Below, piece by piece: positions 14,652-22,264 of a stretch of 22,264 nucleotides of DNA. Numbering within the stretch: position 1 is the first letter of the stretch; every line of letters begins with the position of its first letter. Under the pieces are notes generated by a model. The model saw only the letters and a program-made list of their open reading frames with translations. It had not been told where the DNA came from and made no database searches. Origin of the DNA: an uncultured Eubacteriales bacterium (GTDB lineage Bacteria > Bacillota > Clostridia > Lachnospirales > Lachnospiraceae); contig UQZF01000026.1 of the NCBI GenBank assembly GCA_900545455.1, forward strand, positions 1 to 22,264. The letters are read 5' to 3'. The position numbers and the translations under genes were made by a program.

Positions 14652-14873
14652 ATGAAGACTTTGAGAGAAGTGGCTGTAGGTCAGACTGTCAAGGTTGCGA
14701 AGCTTACAGGCGCAGGACCGGTAAAGAGACGTATCATGGATATGGGAATTACCAAGGGCGTTGAAATTTATGTGAGAAAGGTTGCACCTTTAGGAGATCC
14801 CGTTGAGGTAACCGTTAGAGGCTATGAGCTCTCACTCAGAAAAGAAGATGCCCAGATGATAGAGGTTGAATAG
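14652..14873 (+). CDS. feoA: FeoA-domain protein (second copy)
   Basis: A 73-aa FeoA protein with the classical sequence: MKTLREVAVGQTVKVAKL, KRRIMDMGITKGVEIYVRKVAPLGDPVEV and RGYELSLRKEDAQMIEVE. The LGDP-EV-RGYELSLR stretch is the strongest family hallmark. It should bind or regulate the FeoB GTPase domain. TAGGAGGATT, an excellent ribosome binding site, precedes the ATG. A 105-nt spacer containing another operator-like site separates it from feoB. Confidence 0.95.
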   Translation: MKTLREVAVGQTVKVAKLTGAGPVKRRIMDMGITKGVEIYVRKVAPLGDPVEVTVRGYELSLRKEDAQMIEVE

Positions 14874-14894
14874 ACCTTTATTTTTTGACAATGG

Positions 14895-14910
14895 GTTAGC
14901 ATTATCTAAT
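14895..14910. promoter_or_regulatory. feo operator-like site 3 upstream of feoB
   Basis: GTTAG-CATTAT-CTAAT keeps the same half-sites and 6-bp spacer with one mismatch. A TTGACA (14885-14890) lies immediately upstream but no good -10 follows at standard spacing, so an internal regulated promoter is possible but unproven. Confidence 0.5.
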
Positions 14911-14978
14911 AAAAGATAGCAGTACATAATTTTAATTCGCTAAGACTATTATTAAAGAAAAAGAAAGGAAGTTTAGGC

Positions 14979-17459
14979 ATGTCAATTAAAATTGCTTTAG
15001 CAGGTAACCCTAACTGCGGTAAAACAACATTGTTCAATGCACTGACAGGATCTAACCAGTTCGTAGGTAACTGGCCTGGCGTTACAGTTGAAAAGAAGGA
15101 AGGTAAGCTCAAGGGTAACAAGGACGTTATAATCACTGACCTTCCGGGTATATATTCTCTCTCCCCATACACACTTGAGGAGGTTGTTGCAAGAAATTAC
15201 CTCATCACAGAGAAGCCGGATGCCATCATCAACATCGTAGATGGTACCAACATCGAGAGAAACCTTTATCTCTCAACACAGATTCTCGAGCTTGGTATTC
15301 CTGTAATCATGGCAGTCAACATGATTGATATTATCGAAAAGACAGGAGACAAGGTACACCTTGATAAGCTCTCAAAGAAGCTCGGCTGTGAGGTTGTTGC
15401 AATATCTGCCCTCAAGGGAACAGGTATCACAGAGGCAGCCGACAAGGCAGTTGCCCTTGCAAAGAGCAAGAAGGCAGCACAGGTTGTACATGAGTTCCAG
15501 CCAAGCGTTGAGGCAGCAATCAAGGCTGTTGAGGAAAAGCTCGGCGCACAGGTAGCTGATGAGCAGAAGAGATTCTTCGCTATCAAGCTTCTTGAGAAGG
15601 ATGACAAGATTGGCGCAAGACTTCAGACGGTTCCTGATGTATCTGCTGAGGTTGCAGCTCTTGAGAAGGAGCTCGACGACGATACAGAGAGTATCATCAC
15701 AAATGAAAGATACGTTTACATTTCATCGATTATCGGTGAGTGTGTAACCAAGAATGCAAAGAGAAAGCTCACAACCTCAGATAAGATTGATAAGGTTGTA
15801 ACCAACAGATGGCTTGCTCTTCCTATATTTGCAGTAGTTATGTTTATCGTTTACTATGTATCCGTAACAACAGTCGGTACATGGGCTACGGACTGGGCTA
15901 ACGACGGTGTGTTCGGCGATGGCTGGCATCTCTTTGCAATCGGTTCTTCCGCATTCGCTGATGACGACGAGCCTTACGTTGACGCTATGAATGTTGTATC
16001 AGGTTACCTTGAGGATGTAGGTGCAGACGATGTTCTCGATGCACTTGACAGCGAAGCTGATGACTATGATGCAGCAGCACAGGCAGCAGTTGATGAGGCA
16101 CTTGCTTCACTTGATGATTCATACACATTTACATACGGTGTTGAGGATGAGGAGACACTCAACGTCGAGGAGTTCGAGGCTACAGGCGCAGACGTAAAGG
16201 AAGCAGCAGCAGTTCTCGCAGCAGCAGGCTATGAGGAGCCGGATCCTGCAGATTACGGTGTATGGGTACCTGGTATCCCTGCACTCCTTGAGTCAGGACT
16301 TGATGCCATCGGATGTGCAGACTGGTTAAAGGGACTTATCCTTGACGGTATTGTAGCCGGTGTCGGTGCGGTACTTGGTTTCGTTCCTCAGATGCTCGTG
16401 CTCTTTATATTCCTTGCATTCCTTGAGTCCTGTGGATATATGGCGCGTATCGCATTCATCATGGATAGAATTTTCCGTAAGTTCGGTCTTTCAGGTAAGT
16501 CATTCATTCCAATGCTTATCGGTTCAGGATGTGGTGTTCCGGGTATCATGGCTTCCCGTACAATCGAGAACGACAGAGACCGTAAGATGACAATTATGAC
16601 AACAACATTTATTCCTTGTGGTGCTAAGCTTCCATTCATCGCGATGGTTGCAGGTGCAATCTTCGGCGGTGCTCCTTGGGTAGCTCCATCAGCTTACTTC
16701 CTTGGAATATTTGCAATTATCTGCTCAGGTATTATTTTAAAGAAAACTAAGATTTTCGAGGGCGATCCTGCTCCTTTCGTTATGGAGCTTCCTGCATACC
16801 ATATGCCTACAGTCGGAACAGTATTAAGAAGCATGTGGGAGCGTGGCTGGTCATTCATCAAGAAGGCTGGTACAATCATCCTCCTTTCAACAATTATTGT
16901 TTGGTTCACAACATACTTCGGATTCACAGAGGACGGCTTCAGAATGCTCTCTGAGGATGAGATTGATATGAGTATTCTTGGTAAGATTGGTCAGGCAATC
17001 GCTTGGATTTTCGTACCACAGGGCTTCGGCAACTGGCAGGCAACAGTCGCTTCCATCACAGGACTTGTTGCAAAGGAGAACATCGTTGGTACTATGGGTA
17101 TCCTCTACAGCGTAGGAGAGGGCTCCGTATATGCTAACATGGCAGCAACATTCACACTTGCAAGCGGTTATGCTTTCCTTGCATTCAACCTTCTCTGCGC
17201 TCCTTGCTTCGCAGCTATGGGTGCTATCAAGAGAGAGATGAACTCAACAAAGTGGTTCTGGATTGCAGTAGGCTACCAGTGTGGTCTTGCTTACCTCGTA
17301 TCACTTGTAATCAACAATGTTGTTGGTCTTTTCACAGGTGAGACACCATTTACGTTCTGGACAGTTGTTGCATTCCTCGTAATCATTGGTTTCGTATATC
17401 TCCTTGTAAGACCTTACAAGAAGAGTATGACACTCAAGGTTGATAAGAAGATTGCATAA
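14979..17459 (+). CDS. feoB: Ferrous iron transporter FeoB with acidic insertion
   Basis: FeoB is the membrane permease for Fe2+, with a cytoplasmic GTPase domain. G-protein motifs: G1 GNPNCGKTT (9-17), G2 region GVTVEKKEG, G3 DLPG, G4 NMID. The transmembrane core begins near residue 280 (WLALPIFAVVMFIVYYVSV). Conserved gating segments are GIxALLESGLDAIG, GAVLGFVPQMLVLF, the cysteine-containing IPMLIGSGCGVPGIMASR and the later FIPCGAKLPFIAMVAG. At 826 aa it is longer than usual. The excess is an Asp/Glu/Ala-rich stretch of about 100 residues (about 325-427) between the first and second helices, predicted to be outside the cell. GAAAGGAAG precedes the ATG. A strong terminator follows. Confidence 0.96.
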   Translation: MSIKIALAGNPNCGKTTLFNALTGSNQFVGNWPGVTVEKKEGKLKGNKDVIITDLPGIYSLSPYTLEEVVARNYLITEKPDAIINIVDGTNIERNLYLSTQILELGIPVIMAVNMIDIIEKTGDKVHLDKLSKKLGCEVVAISALKGTGITEAADKAVALAKSKKAAQVVHEFQPSVEAAIKAVEEKLGAQVADEQKRFFAIKLLEKDDKIGARLQTVPDVSAEVAALEKELDDDTESIITNERYVYISSIIGECVTKNAKRKLTTSDKIDKVVTNRWLALPIFAVVMFIVYYVSVTTVGTWATDWANDGVFGDGWHLFAIGSSAFADDDEPYVDAMNVVSGYLEDVGADDVLDALDSEADDYDAAAQAAVDEALASLDDSYTFTYGVEDEETLNVEEFEATGADVKEAAAVLAAAGYEEPDPADYGVWVPGIPALLESGLDAIGCADWLKGLILDGIVAGVGAVLGFVPQMLVLFIFLAFLESCGYMARIAFIMDRIFRKFGLSGKSFIPMLIGSGCGVPGIMASRTIENDRDRKMTIMTTTFIPCGAKLPFIAMVAGAIFGGAPWVAPSAYFLGIFAIICSGIILKKTKIFEGDPAPFVMELPAYHMPTVGTVLRSMWERGWSFIKKAGTIILLSTIIVWFTTYFGFTEDGFRMLSEDEIDMSILGKIGQAIAWIFVPQGFGNWQATVASITGLVAKENIVGTMGILYSVGEGSVYANMAATFTLASGYAFLAFNLLCAPCFAAMGAIKREMNSTKWFWIAVGYQCGLAYLVSLVINNVVGLFTGETPFTFWTVVAFLVIIGFVYLLVRPYKKSMTLKVDKKIA

Positions 17460-17493
17460 ATAGCTTTCTCTCACTTTCCATAATGTGTTTTGA

Positions 17494-17525
17494 AACCCCG
17501 CCGCATGATGCGGCGGGGTTCTTTT
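17494..17525 (+). terminator. Rho-independent terminator after feoB
   Basis: AACCCCGCCGC (17494-17504) pairs perfectly with GCGGCGGGGTT (17510-17520) around ATGAT, followed by CTTTTT. Because it lies within the open frame that continues into recJ, it also rules out the upstream ATG at 17490 as the recJ start. Confidence 0.93.
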
Positions 17526-17538
17526 TGCGTAATAGGCA

Positions 17539-17567
17539 TTGAAACGGGTATGGAGTTCCGATATAAT
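17539..17567 (+). promoter_or_regulatory. Promoter of recJ
   Basis: TTGAAA (17539-17544) and a perfect TATAAT (17562-17567) are spaced 17 bp apart. The predicted start, near 17574, is downstream of every in-frame ATG in this stretch, which points to the TTG at 17604 as the translation start. Confidence 0.8.
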
Positions 17568-17603
17568 AGAGCTTTGGAAAATAAAGAACAGGAGCAAAAG
17601 GAT

Positions 17604-19364
17604 TTGAAGGAAGAATGGCGTGTCTACGCGAAAAAAGCGGATTTTAAGGCGATAGGCGATAAGTATAAAATAGACCAGGTGGTGGCAAGAATCATAAGAA
17701 ACAGGGATATTGTCACGCCGGAGCAGTATGAGGAGTACATAAACGGCAATCTGTCAAGCCTGCACTCGCCGTGGCTTTTAAAGGATATGGACAGGGCGGC
17801 GGATATAGTGAGGTCGGCTGTCGATGAGAAAAAGCCGATAAGAATAGTCGGAGACTACGACATCGACGGAATCAATTCCATATATATTCTGTACAGCGGG
17901 CTAAAGAGGCTCGGCGCAGATGTGGACTATGTTGTGCCACATAGGGTTACCGACGGTTACGGAATAAATGAGAGGCTTATCGATGAGGCGCACGGGGCGG
18001 GAAGAAGTGTGATAATCACCTGCGACAACGGAATTGCCGCCTACAATCAGATAGAGCATGCGAAGTCGCTCGGCATGACGGTGGTTGTGACTGACCATCA
18101 CGGCGTGCCGTTTGAGGAGGAGGACGGTGTGAGGCGCGAGATACTTCCGCCTGCCGATGCCGTCGTAGATCCGGCGAGGGGCGACTGCACTTATCCGTGG
18201 AAAAAGATATGTGGTGCCGTGGTCGCTATGAAGCTTATTCAGGCACTTTTTGAGATGTACGGCAGACCGTCTGACGAGATTTATGATTTCCTTGAATTTG
18301 CGGCGGTTGCGACGGTCGGCGATGTGGTTGATCTGCAGGGCGAGAACAGAACGATTGTGAGGCTCGGACTTAAAAAGCTCAAGACCTCGACCAACGCGGG
18401 GCTCAATGCGCTCATAGACGTGAACAAACTTGATAGGGCTAACATTTCATCGTACCATGTCGGCTTTGTCATCGGACCGTGTCTCAACGCGAGCGGGCGC
18501 TTGGAATCGGCGATGCTTGCAATTCAGATGCTTTTGGCGGACAATAAGAAGGATGCTGAGCACCTTGCGGGCGAGCTTTTGGCACTCAATGAGGAGCGCA
18601 AGGAGCTCACGAGACAGGGCGTTGAGAAGGCTTTTGACATGATAGAGAACAGTGAACTGAAGGACGACAAGGTGCTTGTCGTGTATCTGCCGGGCTGCCA
18701 TGAGAGCATAGTCGGGATAATCGCCGGAAAGATAAGGGAGCGCTACAACAAGCCGGTCATAGTGTTCGCCGACGGCGAGGGCTGTCTTAAAGGCTCCGGG
18801 CGCTCGATAGAGAGCTACAATATGTTTGAGAAGCTGACACAGTGCAAGGAGCTTCTCGCAAAGTTCGGAGGGCATCCGATGGCGGCGGGAATGTCCATAG
18901 AGCCCGACAAGCTGGATGAGCTCAGAAGAAAGCTTAACGAGTACTGCAATCTCACGGAGGAGGATTTGACGCTCAAAATCTGGATAGACGTGCCGATGCC
19001 GCTTGAGTAGATTTCGGAGAAGGTCATTGGTGATTTGTCGGTGCTCGAGCCGTTCGGGAAGGGCAACGAAAAGCCCGTCTTTGCCGACAGAGGTCTGCGC
19101 ATAAAGTACCTCTCGCACATGGGAAAGGAAAATCAGTTTACGAGGCTCACCTTTGAGAAGCAGGCACAGCTTACGGATATGCAGGGGAACGTGCACACCG
19201 CGGACTGCACCATGGAGGCGGTGATGTTCTCGATAAATGATGAGCTTGAGCGCGCCTATGCGGAGGGCAGGGCGGTGAACATTCTCTACTATCCGTCAAT
19301 AAATGAGTACAACGGCAGAAGAAAGCTGCAGATTGTCGTAAATTCCGTGATGCCGTGCAGATAG
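17604..19364 (+). pseudogene. recJ: recJ, single-strand exonuclease, interrupted by an in-frame TAG
   Basis: RecJ degrades single-stranded DNA 5' to 3' in recombination and mismatch/base-excision repair. Motifs counted from the TTG at 17604, which has AGGAG 9 nt upstream: DYDIDG (84-89), TCDNG, TDHH (D164 H165 H166), and the DHHA1 domain with GRLESA and KGSGRSIESYNMFEKL followed by GGHPMAAGMSI. Codon 469 (19008-19010) is TAG, straight after DVPMPLE. The same frame continues ISEKVIGDLSVLEPFGKGNEKPVF through the C-terminal OB-type domain to a TAG at 19362, giving 586 codons in all. Homologues read PLEYIS here, so TAC/TAT to TAG is a one-base change. The truncated 468-aa product keeps the catalytic core. 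It could be a true nonsense mutation, a sequencing error or read-through. Confidence 0.9.
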
Positions 19365-19401
19365 GCGGGGCGCACAATACGGTGCGATTGAACATTTGCG
19401 A

Positions 19402-19430
19402 TTGAAAAATAAGGATATTAATGGTAAAAT
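19402..19430 (+). promoter_or_regulatory. Promoter of the TIM-barrel/LicD/GT2 genes
   Basis: TTGAAA (19402-19407), 17 bp, then TAAAAT (19425-19430) with a TGG extension just upstream. The predicted start is near 19437. This places the ATG at 19396 upstream of transcription and supports the ATG at 19498. A direct repeat GCGATTGAA (19384-19392, 19398-19406) overlaps the -35. Confidence 0.75.
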
Positions 19431-19497
19431 AATTCTATATTTATACTCAATACGTTTGAGCGTTTGTGAAAAAATTAATTATGAAAGAGGGATTACC

Positions 19498-20346
19498 ATG
19501 AGAATAGGCGTAAGAGGACATGATGTTGAACACAGCAGCCTGGAGAATCTTTTTGAAAATATTCATAAGCAGGGCTTTCACTGCACACAGCTTGCACTTT
19601 CTAAGGCGGTGAAGGAGTTTAAGGTCAACAACGGAGTTATGACACCGGGACTTGCATTTTATATAAGAGAGTTATGTGCACAGAATAAGGTCGATGTGTC
19701 GGTTCTCGGCTGCTATCTTAACCTTGCTAACCCTAACAAGGAGAGCATTAAAAAGACTCAGGACACATACAAGGCACACATCCGTTTTGCAAGTCTTGTG
19801 GGAGCGGGAATGGTCGGAACTGAGACGGGTGCGGTAAACGAGGAGTATTCATTCACACCTGACAATCACACCGACGAGGCACTTAATGTGTTCATAGAGG
19901 GCTTGAGACCTGTTGTGGAGTACGCTGAGAAGATGGGTGTTATTATCGCAATCGAGCCTGTGTATAAGCATATCGTATGCAATTTTGAGCGCGCAAGAAA
20001 GGTGCTCGACACAATCAATTCACCTAACCTTCAGCTTATCTTTGATCCTGTGAATGTAATCTATGCGGGCAACTATGAGAAGCAGGACGAGATTATCCGC
20101 ACGGCTTTCGAGCTCTGCGGCGACGATATATGCTGTATGCACCTCAAGGATTTTGTCGTTGAGGACGGAGCTGTCAAGTCCGTGATTTCGGGAAGAGGAC
20201 TTTTAAACTATCCGCTTCTTATGAGCTATGTCAAGACCTACAAGCCTTTTGTTCACTGTCTGCTTGAGGATACGAAGCCTGAGAATGCGGCGGAGGCTAA
20301 GAGCTTTGTCGAGGAGCAGTATGAGAAGGCTGCACTTTTAAATTAA
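19498..20346 (+). CDS. Sugar phosphate isomerase/epimerase-like TIM-barrel protein
   Basis: A 282-aa xylose-isomerase-like (AP endonuclease 2 superfamily) TIM barrel. The expected metal ligands at strand ends are E153 in IAIEP, D183 in IFDPVN, H215 in CMHLKDF and E257 in CLLED. This pattern is shared by sugar epimerases and isomerases and, less likely here, by endonuclease IV. The start at 19498 is chosen because AGAGGG lies 8 nt upstream, the family begins MRIGVR, and a promoter sits upstream. It precedes a LicD-like gene by 39 nt. The substrate is unknown; the neighbours suggest sugar or sugar-phosphate metabolism linked to surface polymers, but that is inference. Confidence 0.8.
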   Translation: MRIGVRGHDVEHSSLENLFENIHKQGFHCTQLALSKAVKEFKVNNGVMTPGLAFYIRELCAQNKVDVSVLGCYLNLANPNKESIKKTQDTYKAHIRFASLVGAGMVGTETGAVNEEYSFTPDNHTDEALNVFIEGLRPVVEYAEKMGVIIAIEPVYKHIVCNFERARKVLDTINSPNLQLIFDPVNVIYAGNYEKQDEIIRTAFELCGDDICCMHLKDFVVEDGAVKSVISGRGLLNYPLLMSYVKTYKPFVHCLLEDTKPENAAEAKSFVEEQYEKAALLN

Positions 20347-20385
20347 TAATTTAGTGACTGCTAAGAAGTTGTATGGAGGAGTATT

Positions 20386-21246
20386 ATGCCAAAGTTTTAT
20401 GAGCCGGAGCAGCTAAAGCAACTGCAAAAGCTTGAGATGGAGATTCTTACAGATTTTAAGAGGATATGTGATGAGAACAATCTGACATATTTCGGCTATG
20501 CCGGAACAGGTATAGGTGCGTTGAGACATAAGGGCTATATACCGTGGGATGATGATATAGACATCTCGATGCCGAGAAAGGATTACGAGCGCTTTATGGA
20601 GCTTGTGACCGAGCAGATGGGCGACAAGTATGAGGTCTTGAACACTGAGACGGACATCAACTATCCGCTTGCGACCACGAGACTTGTGCTTAAAGGTACC
20701 AAATTCAGGGAATACTCCATGAAGGATGTCGACTGCAACTGGGGAATTTTTCTTGACCTGTATGCGCTCGACAATGCCGCTGACGGAAAGCTTGCCTACT
20801 GGCGGCAGATGTGGACGGCGTGGTTCTGGGGCAAGCTTCTCATATTGAGAAGCATTCCGAGACCGTACCTTTATGTGCACGGCATCACGGCGAAGCTTGT
20901 CACGGCAGCCTGCGTTGCGGGACATCATGTGATGAAGTGGCTCGGAATATCCAAGGAATGGCTCTATATGAAGCGCGAGAAGGCGAACAGACGCTACGAG
21001 AATGTTGAGACTAAGCGAATCGCATATTTCTGTGATCCGCTCCCGTACACGAACACGTTCGCGGTCGATGACATTTATCCGCTCAGAGAGCTTCCGTATG
21101 AGGACACAACACTTCCTTTTCCGAATCACCTCGAGGAGCTTCTCACGAAGATGTACGGTGACTACATGACACCGCCTCCTGTCGAGAAGAGAAAGACACA
21201 TTTTCCATACGAGCTCGATTTCGGTCCGTACAAGGATAAGCAATAA
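20386..21246 (+). CDS. LicD-family nucleotidyltransferase-fold protein
   Basis: A 286-aa protein of the LicD family, which transfers phosphocholine or related phospho-groups to cell-surface glycans and teichoic acids. The diagnostic motif is GTGIGALRHKGYIPWDDDID at residues 40-59, with metal-binding D55-D57 and D59. Further family features are GIFLDLYALDN and the closing PFPNHLEELLTKMYGDYMTPPP segment. There is no signal peptide. TGGAGGAG precedes the ATG. It lies 21 nt before a glycosyltransferase gene, consistent with a small surface-polymer operon. No choline kinase or cytidylyltransferase gene (licA/licC type) is visible here, so the donor group is unclear. Confidence 0.9.
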   Translation: MPKFYEPEQLKQLQKLEMEILTDFKRICDENNLTYFGYAGTGIGALRHKGYIPWDDDIDISMPRKDYERFMELVTEQMGDKYEVLNTETDINYPLATTRLVLKGTKFREYSMKDVDCNWGIFLDLYALDNAADGKLAYWRQMWTAWFWGKLLILRSIPRPYLYVHGITAKLVTAACVAGHHVMKWLGISKEWLYMKREKANRRYENVETKRIAYFCDPLPYTNTFAVDDIYPLRELPYEDTTLPFPNHLEELLTKMYGDYMTPPPVEKRKTHFPYELDFGPYKDKQ

Positions 21247-21267
21247 AAACAGATTGGAGACAAGTTT

Positions 21268-22264
21268 ATGTCCTACGAGTATGAACTTACAATTCTCATG
21301 CCATGTCTTAACGAGGCTGAGACATTGGAGACATGTATAAAAAAGGCTCAGACCTTTTTGAGAGAAAATAATGTGAACGGTGAGGTGCTCATCGCCGACA
21401 ACGGAAGCACCGACGGTTCGCGTGAGATCGCGGTCAAGGCGGGCGCAAGAGTCGTGCCGATTGAGCAGAGAGGCTACGGAGCCGCACTTATCGGAGGCTG
21501 TGAGGCAGCCAAGGGTGAGTATGTCATCATGGGTGATGCCGATGACAGCTACGATTTTTTAAACCTCATGCCTTTCCTGAGCAAGCTGAGGGAGGGCTAC
21601 GACCTTGTTATGGGTAACCGTTTCAAGGGCGGAATCGCCAAGGGAGCCATGCCTCCGCTTCACAGATACATCGGAAATCCCGTGCTGTCATTTATCGGAA
21701 GACTGTTTTACAAGAGCGATATAAGGGACTTCCACTGCGGTCTGCGCGGCTATAAGAGGGACTCAATCATGAAGCTCGGACTCCAGACAATCGGTATGGA
21801 GTATGCAAGTGAGATGGTCGTAAAGGCTACACTCTATAAACTCAAGATTACCGAGGTGCCGACAACGCTCTCACCTGACGGAAGAAGCAGGGCACCGCAT
21901 CTTAGAAGCTTTCATGACGGCTGGAGACATCTGAAGTTCCTTCTCATGCACAGCCCGAACTGGCTTTTCCTCTATCCGGGAATCTTTTTTACGGCTGTCG
22001 GAGCAGTGCTTATGTGCATTCTTGCAGCCAACACGATAACGATAGGTGCTGTTGGATTTGATATAAATACATTGCTTTACACGGCAGCGATGCTTATGAT
22101 AGGCGTCAATCTTATACTGTTTAACGCGTTTACGAGAACCTACGCGAGAATGACAGGCTTTATACCGATGCCCGAGAACCAGAAGAAAAAATTCTTCACG
22201 GTCGACAAGGGAATTTTCATCGGAGCTGTTCTCTTCATCGTGGGACTTGTGCTCACGATAATAG
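21268..22264 (+). CDS. Membrane-anchored family 2 glycosyltransferase (3' truncated by window)
   Basis: A GT-A fold glycosyltransferase of the polyprenyl-phosphate sugar synthase group, 332 codons visible. It starts with MSYEYELTILMPCLNEAETL, then IADNGSTDGS (residues 42-51). The nucleotide-sugar/metal motif is GDADDSYDF (89-97), and DFHCGLRGYKRDSI and GMEYASEMVVKA are acceptor-domain motifs of this group. Two membrane helices follow the catalytic domain (about 232-255 and 268-288) and a third is beginning at the window edge (317-332). The likely product is an undecaprenyl-phosphate-linked sugar used on the outer face. TTGGAGA precedes the ATG by 7 nt. The sugar donor is unknown. Confidence 0.9.
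   Translation, partial: MSYEYELTILMPCLNEAETLETCIKKAQTFLRENNVNGEVLIADNGSTDGSREIAVKAGARVVPIEQRGYGAALIGGCEAAKGEYVIMGDADDSYDFLNLMPFLSKLREGYDLVMGNRFKGGIAKGAMPPLHRYIGNPVLSFIGRLFYKSDIRDFHCGLRGYKRDSIMKLGLQTIGMEYASEMVVKATLYKLKITEVPTTLSPDGRSRAPHLRSFHDGWRHLKFLLMHSPNWLFLYPGIFFTAVGAVLMCILAANTITIGAVGFDINTLLYTAAMLMIGVNLILFNAFTRTYARMTGFIPMPENQKKKFFTVDKGIFIGAVLFIVGLVLTII

Noticed and set aside
17490..17603. N-terminal extension of RecJ from the ATG at 17490
   Set aside because: The extension would be translated through the feoB terminator and lies upstream of a strong promoter (17539-17567). Homologues start near the WRVYAKKADF segment.
18447..19196. Long minus-strand open frame (249 aa) across recJ
   Set aside because: It lies wholly opposite recJ, whose frame carries unmistakable DHH/DHHA1 motifs. 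The antisense product is rich in His, Leu and Arg with no family features, a shadow of plus-strand codon bias.
19035..19364. Separate 109-aa gene after recJ
   Set aside because: It is the same frame as recJ after the TAG and encodes the RecJ C-terminal domain. It begins at a TTG with no good ribosome binding site, so it was treated as the tail of interrupted recJ.
19396..19497. N-terminal extension of the TIM-barrel protein from 19396
   Set aside because: The promoter at 19402-19430 lies inside it, it has no ribosome binding site, and the family fold begins at MRIGVRG (19498).
20413..21243. Minus-strand open frame (276 aa) opposite the LicD gene
   Set aside because: The plus-strand frame has the diagnostic LicD motif and a good ribosome binding site; the antisense frame has neither a recognisable domain nor a start site.

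Overview
The window looks like chromosomal DNA of a Gram-positive, anaerobic clostridial bacterium, most likely a Lachnospiraceae relative. The evidence is a SCIFF (ranthipeptide) precursor with its radical-SAM maturase beside a fused SecDF, a FeoA-FeoA-FeoB ferrous-iron operon, NatAB-type ABC export genes, strong AGGAGG ribosome binding sites and near-consensus sigma-A promoters. No rRNA, tRNA, CRISPR array, phage gene or transposase gene was found. Family names come from motifs I can read; no database search was possible.

Layout. Positions 2-583 hold the C-terminal signalling half of a chemotaxis receptor. Positions 843-2840 are an ABC ATPase/permease pair (natAB type) behind a promoter overlapped by an inverted repeat. 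Positions 2966-6564 are tldD, a pmbA/tldE-like partner and a two-TM membrane protein with an L7/L12-like tail. Positions 6666-10647 are the SCIFF precursor, its maturase and secDF, closed by a strong terminator. Positions 10732-11955 encode an M28 peptidase. It faces a minus-strand K+/H+ antiporter (12550-14139) across about 590 bp without a gene, and that gap is filled by three inverted-repeat structures, one about 294 bp long. Positions 14292-17459 are the feo operon with repeated GTTAG-N6-CTAAC operator-like sites. Positions 17604-19364 are recJ, interrupted by one in-frame TAG. Positions 19498-22264 are a TIM-barrel epimerase/isomerase-like protein, a LicD-family protein and a membrane-anchored GT2 glycosyltransferase cut by the window end, probably co-transcribed.

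How the genes work together. The SCIFF peptide would be made in quantity from a strong start, cross-linked by the maturase and exported, with SecDF as general secretion motor next door. The feo genes import ferrous iron, probably under a metal-responsive repressor acting at the repeated operators. The last three genes suggest modification of a surface polymer. The observations most worth following are the large palindrome at 12241-12534, whose arm differences all preserve G.U pairs in a plus-strand RNA; the amber codon in recJ; the feo operator set; the acidic insertion in FeoB; and the L7/L12-like fusion protein.
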